Below, piece after piece: positions 1 to 8,800 of a DNA stretch of 64,000 nt. Position numbers and translations under genes: made by a program. Position 1 is the stretch's first letter. Every line of letters starts with the position of its first letter. Origin of the DNA: Rhizobium sp. CF080. Lineage in GTDB: Bacteria > Pseudomonadota > Alphaproteobacteria > Rhizobiales > Rhizobiaceae. The stretch covers positions 992,001 through 1,056,000 of the forward strand of contig NZ_AKKC02000004.1 in the NCBI RefSeq assembly GCF_000282095.2, read 5' to 3'. Below the pieces are notes generated by a model, which made no database searches, had not been told where the DNA came from, and worked only from the letters and a program-made list of their open reading frames with translations.

Positions 1-424
1 CAAGGTTTTCGGCGCTGCGATAATAGGCGTTGATAAGCGCCTTGCCGCCCCCCATGAAAAACGCATTGGTTCGGGCAGTGTGGAGTGCGCCCGACAGTGA
101 CGGCTGGAAACGCACGCCGTGGCTGCGCATCCAGTCCCGACAGTTCGACGAGGCGCGGATGACGATGCGCGCCAGATATTCGTTCGTCTCACCACCTGTC
201 ACCTTCAGGAGGTCCTGCCAGAATTCCTCTTCCGGATAGGCCTCGACAAGCACATCCTGGGGCGCATCGTGCATGCAGCGCAGATTGCGGGTATGCTGGG
301 AGTTTCCCCCGCGCCATTCCTTCGGCGAAGCCTCCAGGACCAGAACCGAAGCGCCCGCCTCACGCGCCATGAGAGCCGCACACAACGCCGCGTTTCCGCC
401 ACCAATCACCAGTACGTCGTACAC
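1..424 (-). CDS. tcuA: FAD-dependent tricarballylate dehydrogenase (TcuA-like), partial
   Basis: About 141 N-terminal residues are present; the rest lies beyond the left edge (family length roughly 460-490). The translation opens with a Rossmann FAD motif (VLVIGGGNAALCAA) and continues with GNSQHTRNLRCMHD, the signature of TcuA-type flavoproteins of the fumarate reductase/succinate dehydrogenase fold. TcuA oxidises tricarballylate to cis-aconitate in Salmonella. I chose GTG at 424: an in-frame stop lies about 25 bases upstream and a purine-rich AGGGGGAAAAGGG precedes it. The LysR gene lies 78 bases upstream on the same strand, resembling a tcuR-tcuA arrangement. The substrate is inferred from family resemblance only. 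Confidence 0.8.
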   Translation of the reverse strand, partial: MYDVLVIGGGNAALCAALMAREAGASVLVLEASPKEWRGGNSQHTRNLRCMHDAPQDVLVEAYPEEEFWQDLLKVTGGETNEYLARIVIRASSNCRDWMRSHGVRFQPSLSGALHTARTNAFFMGGGKALINAYYRSAENL

Positions 425-502
425 GACCCTTTTCCCCCTGAATTCGGGCGAACCTTAGAGGAGCGTGATGTCGAGGAACATGGCGGGTGCTTGAAGAGGG
501 CT

Positions 503-1450
503 TCACGCTTCGTGAAGAGTAGCCCCCAGCCAACGGCCCTCGCGCACCAGCGAGCCGACCGTCTTTCGCAATTGCGCACGAAGCGCGAGAGCGGCGGGCG
601 ACAGCTCATGTTCGGGCAGGCTTGCCAGCAAATTCGTGCGGTAGACGCTTTCATCAGCCACCGGCCGCACTTCGAAGGTGCCGACGGCTGCGCGGGAGAG
701 GGCAGCTCCAGGCTGTATCGTGTAGCCGTGCCGGTTCGACACCGCCTGCATGATAACGGCCAGCGAGTCGATTTCCATGACGATGCGGGGATTGACGTTT
801 GCGGCCGTGAAGGCGCGATCGAGGCTTACCCGAAGGCCATGACTGCGGCTGGGAAGAATGAGGGGCAGCGTTGCGGCTTCTTCGAGCGTGACCGGATTTT
901 TCGCTGGCGGTGCCTCGACCCCATCGACGGAATTTGCGACGGCACCGAACAGGAACAGGCTCTCATCGAGCAGCGGGATGGCCTCGCTGCGCGCAAAGGT
1001 GACCGACTCGGCGTTGAAGAGAACGGCAAGGTCGATCTGCCGCCCCTTCAGCATGGCGGCGAGGTGGCCGGACATTCCCTCGACAAGCTGCAGCCGGATC
1101 AGCGGATATCGCCTCCCCATTGCCTCGATCAACGGTATGGCGAGGATGGTAGCCGTGGTAGGTGCCAGGCCAAGCGCGACGACGCCGGTCAGACGAGCAC
1201 CCTGCGCCGCCGCTGCAGCTGCTTCGGCATGACGCAATGCCAGCATCGCATGTTGGCAGAAGGCAGCGCCTGCCTCGGTCGGAGCAACCCCGGCCGCCCC
1301 ACGGACCAGAAGCCGGGTGGAAAGCTCGCTTTCCAGACGGCTGATCTGCTGGCTGAGCGCGGATGTCACGACACCGAGTTCGGCTGCTGCCTTGCCCAAG
1401 CTGCCGTATTCAACGGCGGCGACAAAATACCTAAGCTGTCTCAGTTCCAC
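503..1450 (-). CDS. LysR-family transcriptional regulator (TcuR-like position)
   Basis: This encodes about 315 residues, the usual LysR length. The N-terminal winged helix-turn-helix is clear (LRQLRYFVAAVEYGSLGKAA, then SALSQQISRLE), followed by a periplasmic-binding-like effector domain. The open frame extends about 49 codons further upstream, but the conserved N terminus begins at GTG 1450, so I start there. It sits upstream of the TcuA-like gene on the same strand and is divergent from the flavoprotein/ThDP/cupin operon starting at 1784, so it could control either. In the family such proteins usually bind the divergent promoter and respond to a pathway intermediate. The effector is unknown. 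Confidence 0.9.
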   Translation of the reverse strand: MELRQLRYFVAAVEYGSLGKAAAELGVVTSALSQQISRLESELSTRLLVRGAAGVAPTEAGAAFCQHAMLALRHAEAAAAAAQGARLTGVVALGLAPTTATILAIPLIEAMGRRYPLIRLQLVEGMSGHLAAMLKGRQIDLAVLFNAESVTFARSEAIPLLDESLFLFGAVANSVDGVEAPPAKNPVTLEEAATLPLILPSRSHGLRVSLDRAFTAANVNPRIVMEIDSLAVIMQAVSNRHGYTIQPGAALSRAAVGTFEVRPVADESVYRTNLLASLPEHELSPAALALRAQLRKTVGSLVREGRWLGATLHEA

Positions 1451-1783
1451 ATCGTTCCCCGGAAGGTCCCTCAGACCATGACACAAGCATATAAGGTGAT
1501 ATCGCAAACTAGCGTAGTCTCCAGCCATGGGCTGAGTTTTTTCATGCCCTGCGGAAAAAGAGCTTCTCGCTCCTGATGGCTCGGGACCCGCGGGCATTCC
1601 GGTTGATCTGAACGCGCATCAGAAGCTCCAGATCCTGCGGGACTCAGGCGCTCAGGTGCGTGCTCTCGTCGTCGCGCGAAGAAGCGGCATCGTCGTCGAT
1701 ATGGGGCGATAACCAAAACATATTTGTCCTGCAAAATTCAATTTCATAATGTCGCGGTCACATCTGACGGAGGAGATTGACTG
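1451..1783. promoter_or_regulatory. Divergent intergenic region between LysR gene and flavoprotein operon
   Basis: This 333-base gap separates two divergent genes and must carry both promoters and, by LysR convention, the regulator binding site. The 90 bases before the flavoprotein gene are AT-rich relative to their surroundings (around 1710-1750), and GGAGGAG-like purines at about 1769-1776 serve as its ribosome binding site. A stop-free plus-strand stretch ending with TAA near 1711 has no credible start and matches nothing I recognise. I could not single out one convincing T-N11-A LysR box. Confidence 0.5.
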
Positions 1784-3538
1784 ATGACCGCTGATGCGGC
1801 GACCGGCCCCGAGGGCAGGATCTTCGATCTCGTGGTTGTCGGCAGCGGTGCCGCCGGGTTAACGGCGGCGCTGACCGGTCTGCTCGCAGGTCTCAAAGTC
1901 GCCGTGATCGAAAAGCTCGACGTCATCGGCGGAACAAGCGCCCGCTCGTCGGGAACCGTGTGGGTGCCGGACAATCATTTTATGCACATGGCGGGCTTTT
2001 CTGGTGAACGGCAAAGCGCGGGCGAATATCTGGCCGCGCTGACGGGAGAAGATGGCGATAGCGCCATGTGGCGCACCTTTCTCGCCAATGCGCCGCGCAT
2101 GATTGAAGACCTTAATACGTCGGCAGGGATCGCTTTCCGACCCTATGAGGCCGCGCCCGACTATCGGCAGGACAAGCCCGGTGCGGCTTCGGGCTGGCGG
2201 GCACTGGAGCCGGTTGCCTTCGATGGTAGGGAACTGGGCGGAGATTTTTACCGATTGGCCTGGCCCATACGGGAACTGATGCTTTTCGGCGGTTTGATGG
2301 TGACCCGCGGCGAGGCAGCCATGTTGCTCAACGCGGAGCGTTCCCTGTCGGCAATCGGCTTGGGAATGCGGCTTGTCGGCCGTTATCTGCTGGACAGAAT
2401 CAAGTACCGGCGAGGGACGCGCCTCGTGCTTGGAAACGCGCTTGTGGCGCGGCTTTTGAAAGCGGTCGTCGACCGGGGAGGGATGGTATCGACCGGTGTA
2501 ACGCCGCTCCGCCTTCTGGTCGAGGGAGGTGTCGTGCGCGGCATCACGGTTCGCAACGGCGAGGCCGCCGAGGACATCAGGGCACGTGCGGCTGTCATTC
2601 TCGCGGGGGGCGGTTTTCCCGCCAACGGGGAGTGGCGCAGCCTGTATCTGCCTGCCCCAACCCCAGAACATACGCCCGCTTCGCCCGGCTGTGACGGGAG
2701 CACGATCAGGATCGCTCTCGAAATGGGAGCGGCTCTCGGCCGGCAGGGAAAGGACAATGCGCTGTGGTTTCCCAGTTCCGTGGCCGGCCGGCATGACGGC
2801 AGTCTGGTGGTCTATCCGCATATCGTCCTCGATCGCGCGAAGCCTGGCCTGATCGCCGTGAACCATCGTGGTGTGAGATTCGTCAACGAGGCGGTTTCGT
2901 ATCACGAGTTCGTGCGGGGCATGTATGCCGCCGACGGGGAGCATCCCGCCATTCCGGCCTGGCTGATCTGCGACCGGCACTTCATCCGCCGGTACGGGCT
3001 CGGCCTCATCCGGCCACGCGCGCTGTCGCTCCGCCATCATGTTGCGAGCGGCTATCTGAAACGGGGTCGGTCGATCGAAGCCCTGGCAGACGAAATTCGC
3101 GTTCCAGCCGAGCAATTGTCGCTAACGATAGCACGCGCCAACGAGTTTGCCGACACCGGCGTCGATCTGGATTTCGGCAAGGGCGGATCCCTTTACGACC
3201 GCAGCAACGGCGATCCGTTGGTCAAACCCAATCCATGTCTCGGCAGGATTGAAAACGGGCCTTTTTACGCAGTCGCAGTCTATCCGACACCGCTCGGCAC
3301 AAGCCTTGGCCTGCTGACAAACCATGACGCGCAAGTTCTGAATGCGGACGGATCGCCGATACGCGGCCTCTATGTCTGCGGCAACGACATGCATTCGGTG
3401 TTCGCGGGCGAGTATCCGGGCGCCGGAGCGCAACTTGGCCAGGCGATGACATTCGCGTGGATCGCCGCGCGCCATGCGGCAGCTCGGACCGGGGCGACGA
3501 GCATTTCAGACATCATTCGAGAGGAGAAAGCGATATGA
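1784..3538 (+). CDS. FAD-dependent dehydrogenase, 3-ketosteroid-delta1-dehydrogenase-like
   Basis: The 584-residue flavoprotein belongs to the FAD-binding_2 family. GSGAAG at residues 20-25 is the dinucleotide-binding loop, followed by the family GGTSARSSG segment. Near the C terminus, TPLGTSLGLLTN and GLYVCGNDMHS form the second FAD-contacting block seen in ketosteroid dehydrogenases and flavocytochrome c-type reductases. Such enzymes desaturate ring ketones or reduce/oxidise C=C bonds next to a carbonyl or carboxylate. The stop codon overlaps the next start (ATGA), so it is translationally coupled to the ThDP enzyme. There is no signal peptide, so it should be cytoplasmic. The substrate is not known; an alicyclic ketone or unsaturated acid is a guess. 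Confidence 0.82.
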   Translation: MTADAATGPEGRIFDLVVVGSGAAGLTAALTGLLAGLKVAVIEKLDVIGGTSARSSGTVWVPDNHFMHMAGFSGERQSAGEYLAALTGEDGDSAMWRTFLANAPRMIEDLNTSAGIAFRPYEAAPDYRQDKPGAASGWRALEPVAFDGRELGGDFYRLAWPIRELMLFGGLMVTRGEAAMLLNAERSLSAIGLGMRLVGRYLLDRIKYRRGTRLVLGNALVARLLKAVVDRGGMVSTGVTPLRLLVEGGVVRGITVRNGEAAEDIRARAAVILAGGGFPANGEWRSLYLPAPTPEHTPASPGCDGSTIRIALEMGAALGRQGKDNALWFPSSVAGRHDGSLVVYPHIVLDRAKPGLIAVNHRGVRFVNEAVSYHEFVRGMYAADGEHPAIPAWLICDRHFIRRYGLGLIRPRALSLRHHVASGYLKRGRSIEALADEIRVPAEQLSLTIARANEFADTGVDLDFGKGGSLYDRSNGDPLVKPNPCLGRIENGPFYAVAVYPTPLGTSLGLLTNHDAQVLNADGSPIRGLYVCGNDMHSVFAGEYPGAGAQLGQAMTFAWIAARHAAARTGATSISDIIREEKAI

Positions 3539-5319
3539 CGGAGAAAAAGGGGGGCGAGATCATCGCCGATTTCCTGGTGCGTGAGGAAATTCCCTATGTG
3601 TTCGGGATATGCGGACATGGCAATGTGGGATTGCTCGATCCGCTCCTGGACGTGCAGGACAAGGTGAAGCTCGTTTCGCCCAGGCACGAGCAGACGGCAG
3701 CCCATATGGCCGATGGCTTTTTCCGCGTGTCCCACAAGCCCGCAGCGACATTGACGTCGACCGGGCCGGGCTCCGCCAACCTCATCATGGGACTCGCGGT
3801 TGCTCAAACGGACTCGTCGGCGATTTTTTCCATCACGGCCAACGTGCCGACCTCCCAATTCAACCGCGGTCCGTTCCAGGAGCTGAACCAGCATCATCAG
3901 GCGGATTTCAACAACGTCATCAAGCCGGTCGTCAAACGCAGCTTCCAGCCGACCCGGGTCGAAATGCTACCGCTTGCGATGCGGCAGGCCGCAACGACAA
4001 TGACAACCGGCCGCCCGGGCCCGGTCAATCTCGACGTGCCCTATAACCTGTTTCAGGAAAGCGCCGAGGTGAAGGACGAAGCCGCCTGGAACGGCTTCAA
4101 CACCAGGCGTAACGGAGCGAGCAACGAGGATGTCGCGCGGGTGGCCGACTGGCTGCTGGAAGCACAGCGGCCGGTACTTTTCATCGGTCACGGCGTGACG
4201 CTTTCGGAGGCGAGCGAGGAACTGACCGCGCTTGCGAAGCGCCTGTCGATCCCGGTCATCAGTTCGCCCAACGGCATGGGCTGCATCGACATGCGCGATC
4301 CGCTGTCGCTCGGCTTCATCGGCCGCAACGGCGCCTTCGCATCCAATCAGGCAGGGCGCCGCGCCGACCTCGTGCTGGCGATCGGCGCGCGGTTCGACGA
4401 TCGCTCGGCCTCATCCTGGAAACCGGGTTATTCCTGGAATTTCCCGAGCACCAGACTGGTGCATGTCGATCTCGACCACGCCGAACTCGGCCGCAACTAT
4501 CCGCCGGACATTGCGATCCTCGCGGATGCCAGGGCGTTTCTCCGGCAGCTTCTCGCCGAACTCGACCGCCGGAAGGCCGGGACTGAGCCGCGCCTGCCTG
4601 AATGGCATGCCGCGATCGCCGGTTGGCGCAAGGAATGGAAGGACTTCATTCAACCGGGCTTCGAAACCCATTCCTCGCCGATCCGTCCCGAACGCATCGT
4701 CGCGGATTGCCGTGCGGTTCTGCCCGACGACGCGATCATCTCGCTGGACTCGGGCATTCACCACAACTGGTTCATGCAGTTCTGGGAGGCCCGCCGCCCG
4801 CGCACGATGCTGAACACCTGGGGTTATTCCGGAATGGGCTTTGGGCCGAGCGCCATCCTCGGGGCGAAACTCGCCGCTCCGGACAAGGTCTGCGTTTCGA
4901 TCTGCGGCGACGGGGGCTTCACCATGGTGCCGCATGTTCTCTGCACCGCGGTCGAATACAACATCGCTGTCGTGTGGGTGGTGTGGAACAATTTTGCCTG
5001 GGGCGCGATCCGCGACCTGCAGTATGCGTATTTCGGAGGACGGGAATATGGAACGGCCTTCTATCATGGGCAGAACAAGGAGCGGTATAATCCGGACTTT
5101 GCCATGTGGGCCAAGGCGGCTGGCGTTGCTGGCCACACCGTGACCCGCTCGCAGGATTTCGCCGGTGTGCTTCGGGAAGCAGTGGCGTCGAACCAGCCGG
5201 CACTGATCGACGTCCATGTCGACGCGGACATCCGGCCGCCGGCAACGGGCGCCTGGGAACTTCCGCCCATACCTCCGAAAGAGCCCGTCTTCGGCGCCCC
5301 CTGGAGCCCTCTGGGCTGA
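3535..5319 (+). CDS. ThDP-dependent enzyme, acetolactate synthase-like
   Basis: The protein has 594 residues with the three-domain architecture of acetolactate synthase/pyruvate oxidase/cyclohexanedione hydrolase relatives. The catalytic glutamate is E52 in RHEQTAAHMADG, and the ThDP-Mg motif starts with GDGG at 458-461 and ends with NN at 485-486. The start ATG overlaps the stop of the flavoprotein gene by four bases; the longer open frame upstream is rejected because it lies inside that gene. No small regulatory subunit gene is near, which argues against a biosynthetic IlvB. The context suggests a catabolic carbon-carbon cleavage, decarboxylation or carboligation of the flavoprotein's product. 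Specificity cannot be read from sequence alone. Confidence 0.85.
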   Translation: MTEKKGGEIIADFLVREEIPYVFGICGHGNVGLLDPLLDVQDKVKLVSPRHEQTAAHMADGFFRVSHKPAATLTSTGPGSANLIMGLAVAQTDSSAIFSITANVPTSQFNRGPFQELNQHHQADFNNVIKPVVKRSFQPTRVEMLPLAMRQAATTMTTGRPGPVNLDVPYNLFQESAEVKDEAAWNGFNTRRNGASNEDVARVADWLLEAQRPVLFIGHGVTLSEASEELTALAKRLSIPVISSPNGMGCIDMRDPLSLGFIGRNGAFASNQAGRRADLVLAIGARFDDRSASSWKPGYSWNFPSTRLVHVDLDHAELGRNYPPDIAILADARAFLRQLLAELDRRKAGTEPRLPEWHAAIAGWRKEWKDFIQPGFETHSSPIRPERIVADCRAVLPDDAIISLDSGIHHNWFMQFWEARRPRTMLNTWGYSGMGFGPSAILGAKLAAPDKVCVSICGDGGFTMVPHVLCTAVEYNIAVVWVVWNNFAWGAIRDLQYAYFGGREYGTAFYHGQNKERYNPDFAMWAKAAGVAGHTVTRSQDFAGVLREAVASNQPALIDVHVDADIRPPATGAWELPPIPPKEPVFGAPWSPLG

Positions 5320-5335
5320 GCGAGAGGATATTCCC

Positions 5336-5704
5336 ATGGCAACCGAACAAAAGGCCATCGTCCGCAATATCGCCGAAGAACCCTGGCAGCAATTCCCCGC
5401 CCATTACGGCGGGGCCTTATCGAAGGCGCTGGTTCACCCGACGACGACCAGATCCACGCAGATCGACTACCGTATCTCGACCTATGCCCCGATGGCCTAT
5501 GTGGAATATCATGTCCACAAGGTCCAGGAGCAGGTCTATCATGTGCTCGACGGGGAAGGACTGATGGAGATCGATGGGGAAAGGCGCGTCGTGCGAAAGC
5601 ACGACGTCATATTCCTGCCGCCGGGCGTCTGGCATTCCATCCAGAACAGCGGCCTGGGCGACCTTACTTTCATCGTTGCAACGACGCCTATCAAGGACGA
5701 GTGA
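5336..5704 (+). CDS. Small single-domain cupin protein
   Basis: The protein has 122 residues and a cupin_2 fold. Metal-binding motif 1 is visible as EYHVHKVQEQVYHVLDGEG and motif 2 as PPGVWHSIQNSG. These supply the histidines and glutamate that usually hold a divalent metal in a beta-barrel. The ATG at 5336 follows GAGAGGA and lies 16 bases after the ThDP gene, so it is the third gene of that operon. Cupins of this size act as isomerases, decarboxylases, dioxygenases or non-catalytic binding proteins; nothing here discriminates. A frame upstream of 5336 overlaps the ThDP gene and is rejected. Confidence 0.85.
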   Translation: MATEQKAIVRNIAEEPWQQFPAHYGGALSKALVHPTTTRSTQIDYRISTYAPMAYVEYHVHKVQEQVYHVLDGEGLMEIDGERRVVRKHDVIFLPPGVWHSIQNSGLGDLTFIVATTPIKDE

Positions 5705-5730
5705 GCGAATAGGACGATAATCGAAGGATC

Positions 5731-5760
5731 CCGGCTGGGTCAGCGTGATGACCCGGCCGG
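5731..5760. terminator. Bidirectional hairpin between convergent cupin and TctC genes
   Basis: Arms at 5731-5742 and 5749-5760 pair over 12 positions with one wobble pair and a six-base loop. The convergent position between two 3' ends supports a terminator for both strands. There is only a short T run (CTTT) after the hairpin, so efficiency is uncertain. Confidence 0.65.
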
Positions 5761-5767
5761 CTTTCCG

Positions 5768-6745
5768 TTACTTGCTGGTATTGAACTCGGTCGGCAGCTT
5801 GAGTTCCTCAATGACGGCTTTGAACTGTGTCATCGTATCGGCCAGATAGGTCTTGAGCTTTTGGTTGTCGCGATAGAGAACATCGAGCTCGAGATTCTTG
5901 ACCGTTTTCACGAATTCCGGGTCATCCATTGCCGTCCTGAATGCTTTGTCGAGCTTGTCGATGATCGGCTGCGGGGTTCCCGCCCGCGCGACGATGACGG
6001 AAGCCGACGAGGCCGAGAAATTGAAGCCCAGTTCCTTCGTGGTGGGCACGTCCGGAAAACTTGCCATCCGTTCGTTTCCAACGATTGCGAGGAGCTTCAG
6101 GTTTCCCTGGCGGACATCGTTTGCCCACTGGGTCGAACCGACCGCCGCATTGATATGTCCGCCGAGCACCGCTGTCAGCGTATCGCGCGCACCGGGATAG
6201 GGCACGTGCGTCCAATCCAGCCCGCGTTCGACGCCGATATACTGCATGGCGACATGCATGGTGCTGCCGGCACCCGAGGTCGCGTAAGTGAAGCTGGCCG
6301 GGTTCTTCTTGGCGTAGTCGAGCAATTCCTGGAAGGTCTTCCAGGGAGCCTTGGAACTGACCACGACACCCGTGACGCCTGAGGCGAATTGCAGGACAGG
6401 CGCAAAATCGTCCGGCTTGTAATCCAGCTTTCTCAGCAGCGGGATGCGGTCGAGCGGTGTCTCTATGACTGCAGCGAGCGTATAGCCGTCCGGCTTGTCC
6501 TTGGCCAGCAGCGAGAGGGCGACTGAGCCAGCGCCACCTGGCTTGTTGAGGATCGTGATGGGTTGACCAAGGATCTTCTCCAGCTTCTGGCCGAGCACGC
6601 GTGTCATCACGTCCATGTTGTCGCCCGGGCTGTAACCAACGTAGATGTTGATCGGTTTGGCGGGGTATTCCTGCGCGAGCGCCGGCGCGGCGGCAGCGAT
6701 GCCGATCCCCGCCAGTGCCGCCATTGCGATTTTCACGATGTCCAT
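5768..6745 (-). CDS. tctC: Tripartite tricarboxylate transporter substrate-binding protein (TctC/Bug family)
   Basis: The 325-residue protein has a Sec signal peptide with likely cleavage after ALA at residue 24. The mature start YPAKPINIYVGYSPGD matches the Bug family, as does the NKPGGAGSVAL loop that closes over the carboxylate ligand. It would deliver a carboxylic acid from the periplasm to TctA/TctB. A strong GGAGGAGG ribosome site precedes the ATG; the longer open frame upstream overlaps the reductase gene. It is the last gene of the minus-strand cluster tctB-tctA-reductase-tctC, so the binding protein is separated from its membrane subunits by an enzyme gene. The ligand is unknown. Confidence 0.88.
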   Translation of the reverse strand: MDIVKIAMAALAGIGIAAAAPALAQEYPAKPINIYVGYSPGDNMDVMTRVLGQKLEKILGQPITILNKPGGAGSVALSLLAKDKPDGYTLAAVIETPLDRIPLLRKLDYKPDDFAPVLQFASGVTGVVVSSKAPWKTFQELLDYAKKNPASFTYATSGAGSTMHVAMQYIGVERGLDWTHVPYPGARDTLTAVLGGHINAAVGSTQWANDVRQGNLKLLAIVGNERMASFPDVPTTKELGFNFSASSASVIVARAGTPQPIIDKLDKAFRTAMDDPEFVKTVKNLELDVLYRDNQKLKTYLADTMTQFKAVIEELKLPTEFNTSK

Positions 6746-6777
6746 GTCTTTTCCTCCTCCTTTAAAACATGCGGTTC

Positions 6778-8763
6778 CTAGAGGGTGCGGCCCACCTCGA
6801 AGCCGTCCCATATGGCTTTCATGATATTCTTGGGTTCGTCTCCATCGCCGATCGTGTAAACCGGGACCGGAATGCTGCCTTGAATCGCGTCGCGAAGGGC
6901 AGCGCGCGATTTCATTCCGACCGCAAAGACCACGCTGTCGCAGGGAATTTTCGACTGTCCTTCCGGGCCGAGGATCACGGCATGCGACCGCTCGATTGCG
7001 ACGACCTTCGTCCGGGTCAGAATTGTAATCCCCTGGAAGTTCAGCAGGTCGATCAGCATGTTGCGATTGGCACGGGCAACGGGAATGGAGACCAGCTGAC
7101 CGAGCGCCTCGACGATCGTGACCTTTTGGCCCTTGCGCGCCAACCACAGAGCAACCTCGCAGCCGTTTTCACCACCACCGACGATGACGACCTCGCCCGC
7201 CGGCGCGGCGTCACCGAGCAGAACTTCGGTCGCCGTGGAAGCAGGCATGCCCTCGGCAACCGGTATGGACGGGCGGACATCGCTGGATCCGGTCGCCAGG
7301 ATAATGGCATCGGCCTCTTCGTCGGCTAACGTTTCGGGAGTGACGGTCGCACCAAGCCTTATGTCGACGCCCAGTTGGCGCAGCTGACGCTGCATCCATA
7401 GGTCGAGCTTGTTGATGTCCCGCTTGTCTTCCGGCGCGGACGCATCGCGCAGGTGTCCGCCCAGAACGGGCTCCCGCTCGAAGAGCCGGACCTTGTGTCC
7501 GCGGATCGCCGCGACACGCGCGGCCTCCATGCCGGCCGCACCGCCGCCAACCACCACGACCCGCTTCGGACGCAACGCGACCGTGAGTTCCATGGCGCGT
7601 TCGCGCCCGCAGGTGGGATTGACGGTACAGGAATTTATCTCACGCCCATGGATCATCTCGGTGCAGGCTTGATGACAGCCGATGCAGGGCCTGATCTCCT
7701 CCAGTTCGCCTCGCAACACCTTGTTTGGCCAGTAAGGATCTGCGAGCAGCGCCTTGCCGAGGGTTATGATGTCGGCCTGGCCGTCGCGTAGCGCGCGTTC
7801 GGCAAGCTCGGGTTCGTCGAGGCGCCCCACGGCGAGCACGGGCACGGAGACCTTGCGCTTGACGAGTTCGGAAAGGTGAAGCATGCAGCCGTGCTTCTGG
7901 TAGATCGGCGGATGCGCCCAATAATGACCTGCAAGGGTTCCCGCATCGATCGCCAGCCCATGGATGCCGGCCTCTTCGAGCAGGGCGGCCATGTCCAACC
8001 CTTCCTCGATCGTTCGTCCCACTTCGATGTAATCCTCTCCCGGAAGGGCGGCCTGCTGAAGGGATTTGGTATAGTGGGTCAGCCCATAACGGTAAGTGAT
8101 CGGATAGTCGTCTCCCAGCCGTTTCCTGATCTCGCCGATGATCTCGAGCGGAAAGGTGAGGCGGCCGCGCAGATCCCCGCCGTATCTGTCGTCGCGCTTG
8201 TTCCAGAAAGCACACGTGAACTGGTCGAGCAGGAAGCCTGCGTGCCCGTGGAGCTCGATCCCGTCGACGCCTGCCTTGGCGATGATTTCGGCCGCCCGTC
8301 CGTAGGCCTGGACGAGTTTCTTGACCTCCTCGGTCTTCAACGCGCGACAGGTAATGCGGGGATCACCGAAGTTCGGCACGGCCGACGGCGCGACCGGTCC
8401 ACCCGTGACGCTGCCCGGCCGGGCCGAAGCGCCGAATCCCGGTGAGAGCTGGGCAAATATCTTTGCGCCCAGCGAATGGACGGCCTCAGTCATGTCGGCG
8501 AAGGGGCGAATGAATTCGTCCCGCACCGGCCCGCGCTTGCGGGTCGTATATTCCACCTGCTCTTCGACCTTCAGCATCCCGGTGATGAGCAGTCCCGCCC
8601 CGCCGCGCGCCCGTTCCACGAAGTAGTCCACGTAGCGTTGGGTCGGCAGCCCGGTCACGTCCTGAAGGGCGGGAAAGCCCATCGGCGCCATCGCGATACG
8701 GTTCTTGAGCTTCAGCTTTCCGATTTGAAAGGGTCTGAAGAGTTCCGGAAATTGTGGATGCAC
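6778..8763 (-). CDS. NADH:flavin oxidoreductase with 4Fe-4S and FAD domains (2,4-dienoyl-CoA reductase type)
   Basis: The protein has about 661 residues and the FadH/trimethylamine dehydrogenase layout. An Old Yellow Enzyme FMN barrel (1 to about 350) is followed by a CX2CX3CX11C cluster motif at C360, C363, C367 and C379, and two Rossmann blocks (VVVVGGGAAGMEAARVA, then VVIVGGGENGCEVALWLA). HGHAGFLLDQF at 172-182 is the barrel active-site segment. GTG at 8763 is chosen because GGAG lies seven to eight bases upstream; the longer frame runs into tctA. It lies between tctA and tctC, so it probably acts on the imported acid or its CoA ester. It aligns without gaps to the reductase at 15268 over at least 380 residues. 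Confidence 0.88.
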   Translation of the reverse strand: MHPQFPELFRPFQIGKLKLKNRIAMAPMGFPALQDVTGLPTQRYVDYFVERARGGAGLLITGMLKVEEQVEYTTRKRGPVRDEFIRPFADMTEAVHSLGAKIFAQLSPGFGASARPGSVTGGPVAPSAVPNFGDPRITCRALKTEEVKKLVQAYGRAAEIIAKAGVDGIELHGHAGFLLDQFTCAFWNKRDDRYGGDLRGRLTFPLEIIGEIRKRLGDDYPITYRYGLTHYTKSLQQAALPGEDYIEVGRTIEEGLDMAALLEEAGIHGLAIDAGTLAGHYWAHPPIYQKHGCMLHLSELVKRKVSVPVLAVGRLDEPELAERALRDGQADIITLGKALLADPYWPNKVLRGELEEIRPCIGCHQACTEMIHGREINSCTVNPTCGRERAMELTVALRPKRVVVVGGGAAGMEAARVAAIRGHKVRLFEREPVLGGHLRDASAPEDKRDINKLDLWMQRQLRQLGVDIRLGATVTPETLADEEADAIILATGSSDVRPSIPVAEGMPASTATEVLLGDAAPAGEVVIVGGGENGCEVALWLARKGQKVTIVEALGQLVSIPVARANRNMLIDLLNFQGITILTRTKVVAIERSHAVILGPEGQSKIPCDSVVFAVGMKSRAALRDAIQGSIPVPVYTIGDGDEPKNIMKAIWDGFEVGRTL

Positions 8764-8800
8764 TGGGTAATCTCCATGACTGGGGCGGAGGTTCGCGAGG

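Noticed and set aside
119-1576. 485-codon plus-strand open frame opposite tcuA and the LysR gene
   Set aside because: Antisense shadow in GC-rich DNA; the minus strand carries two recognisable proteins with conserved motifs and starts.
1530-1711. Stop-free plus-strand stretch in the LysR/flavoprotein gap
   Set aside because: No credible start or ribosome site and no recognisable similarity; too short to claim as a remnant.
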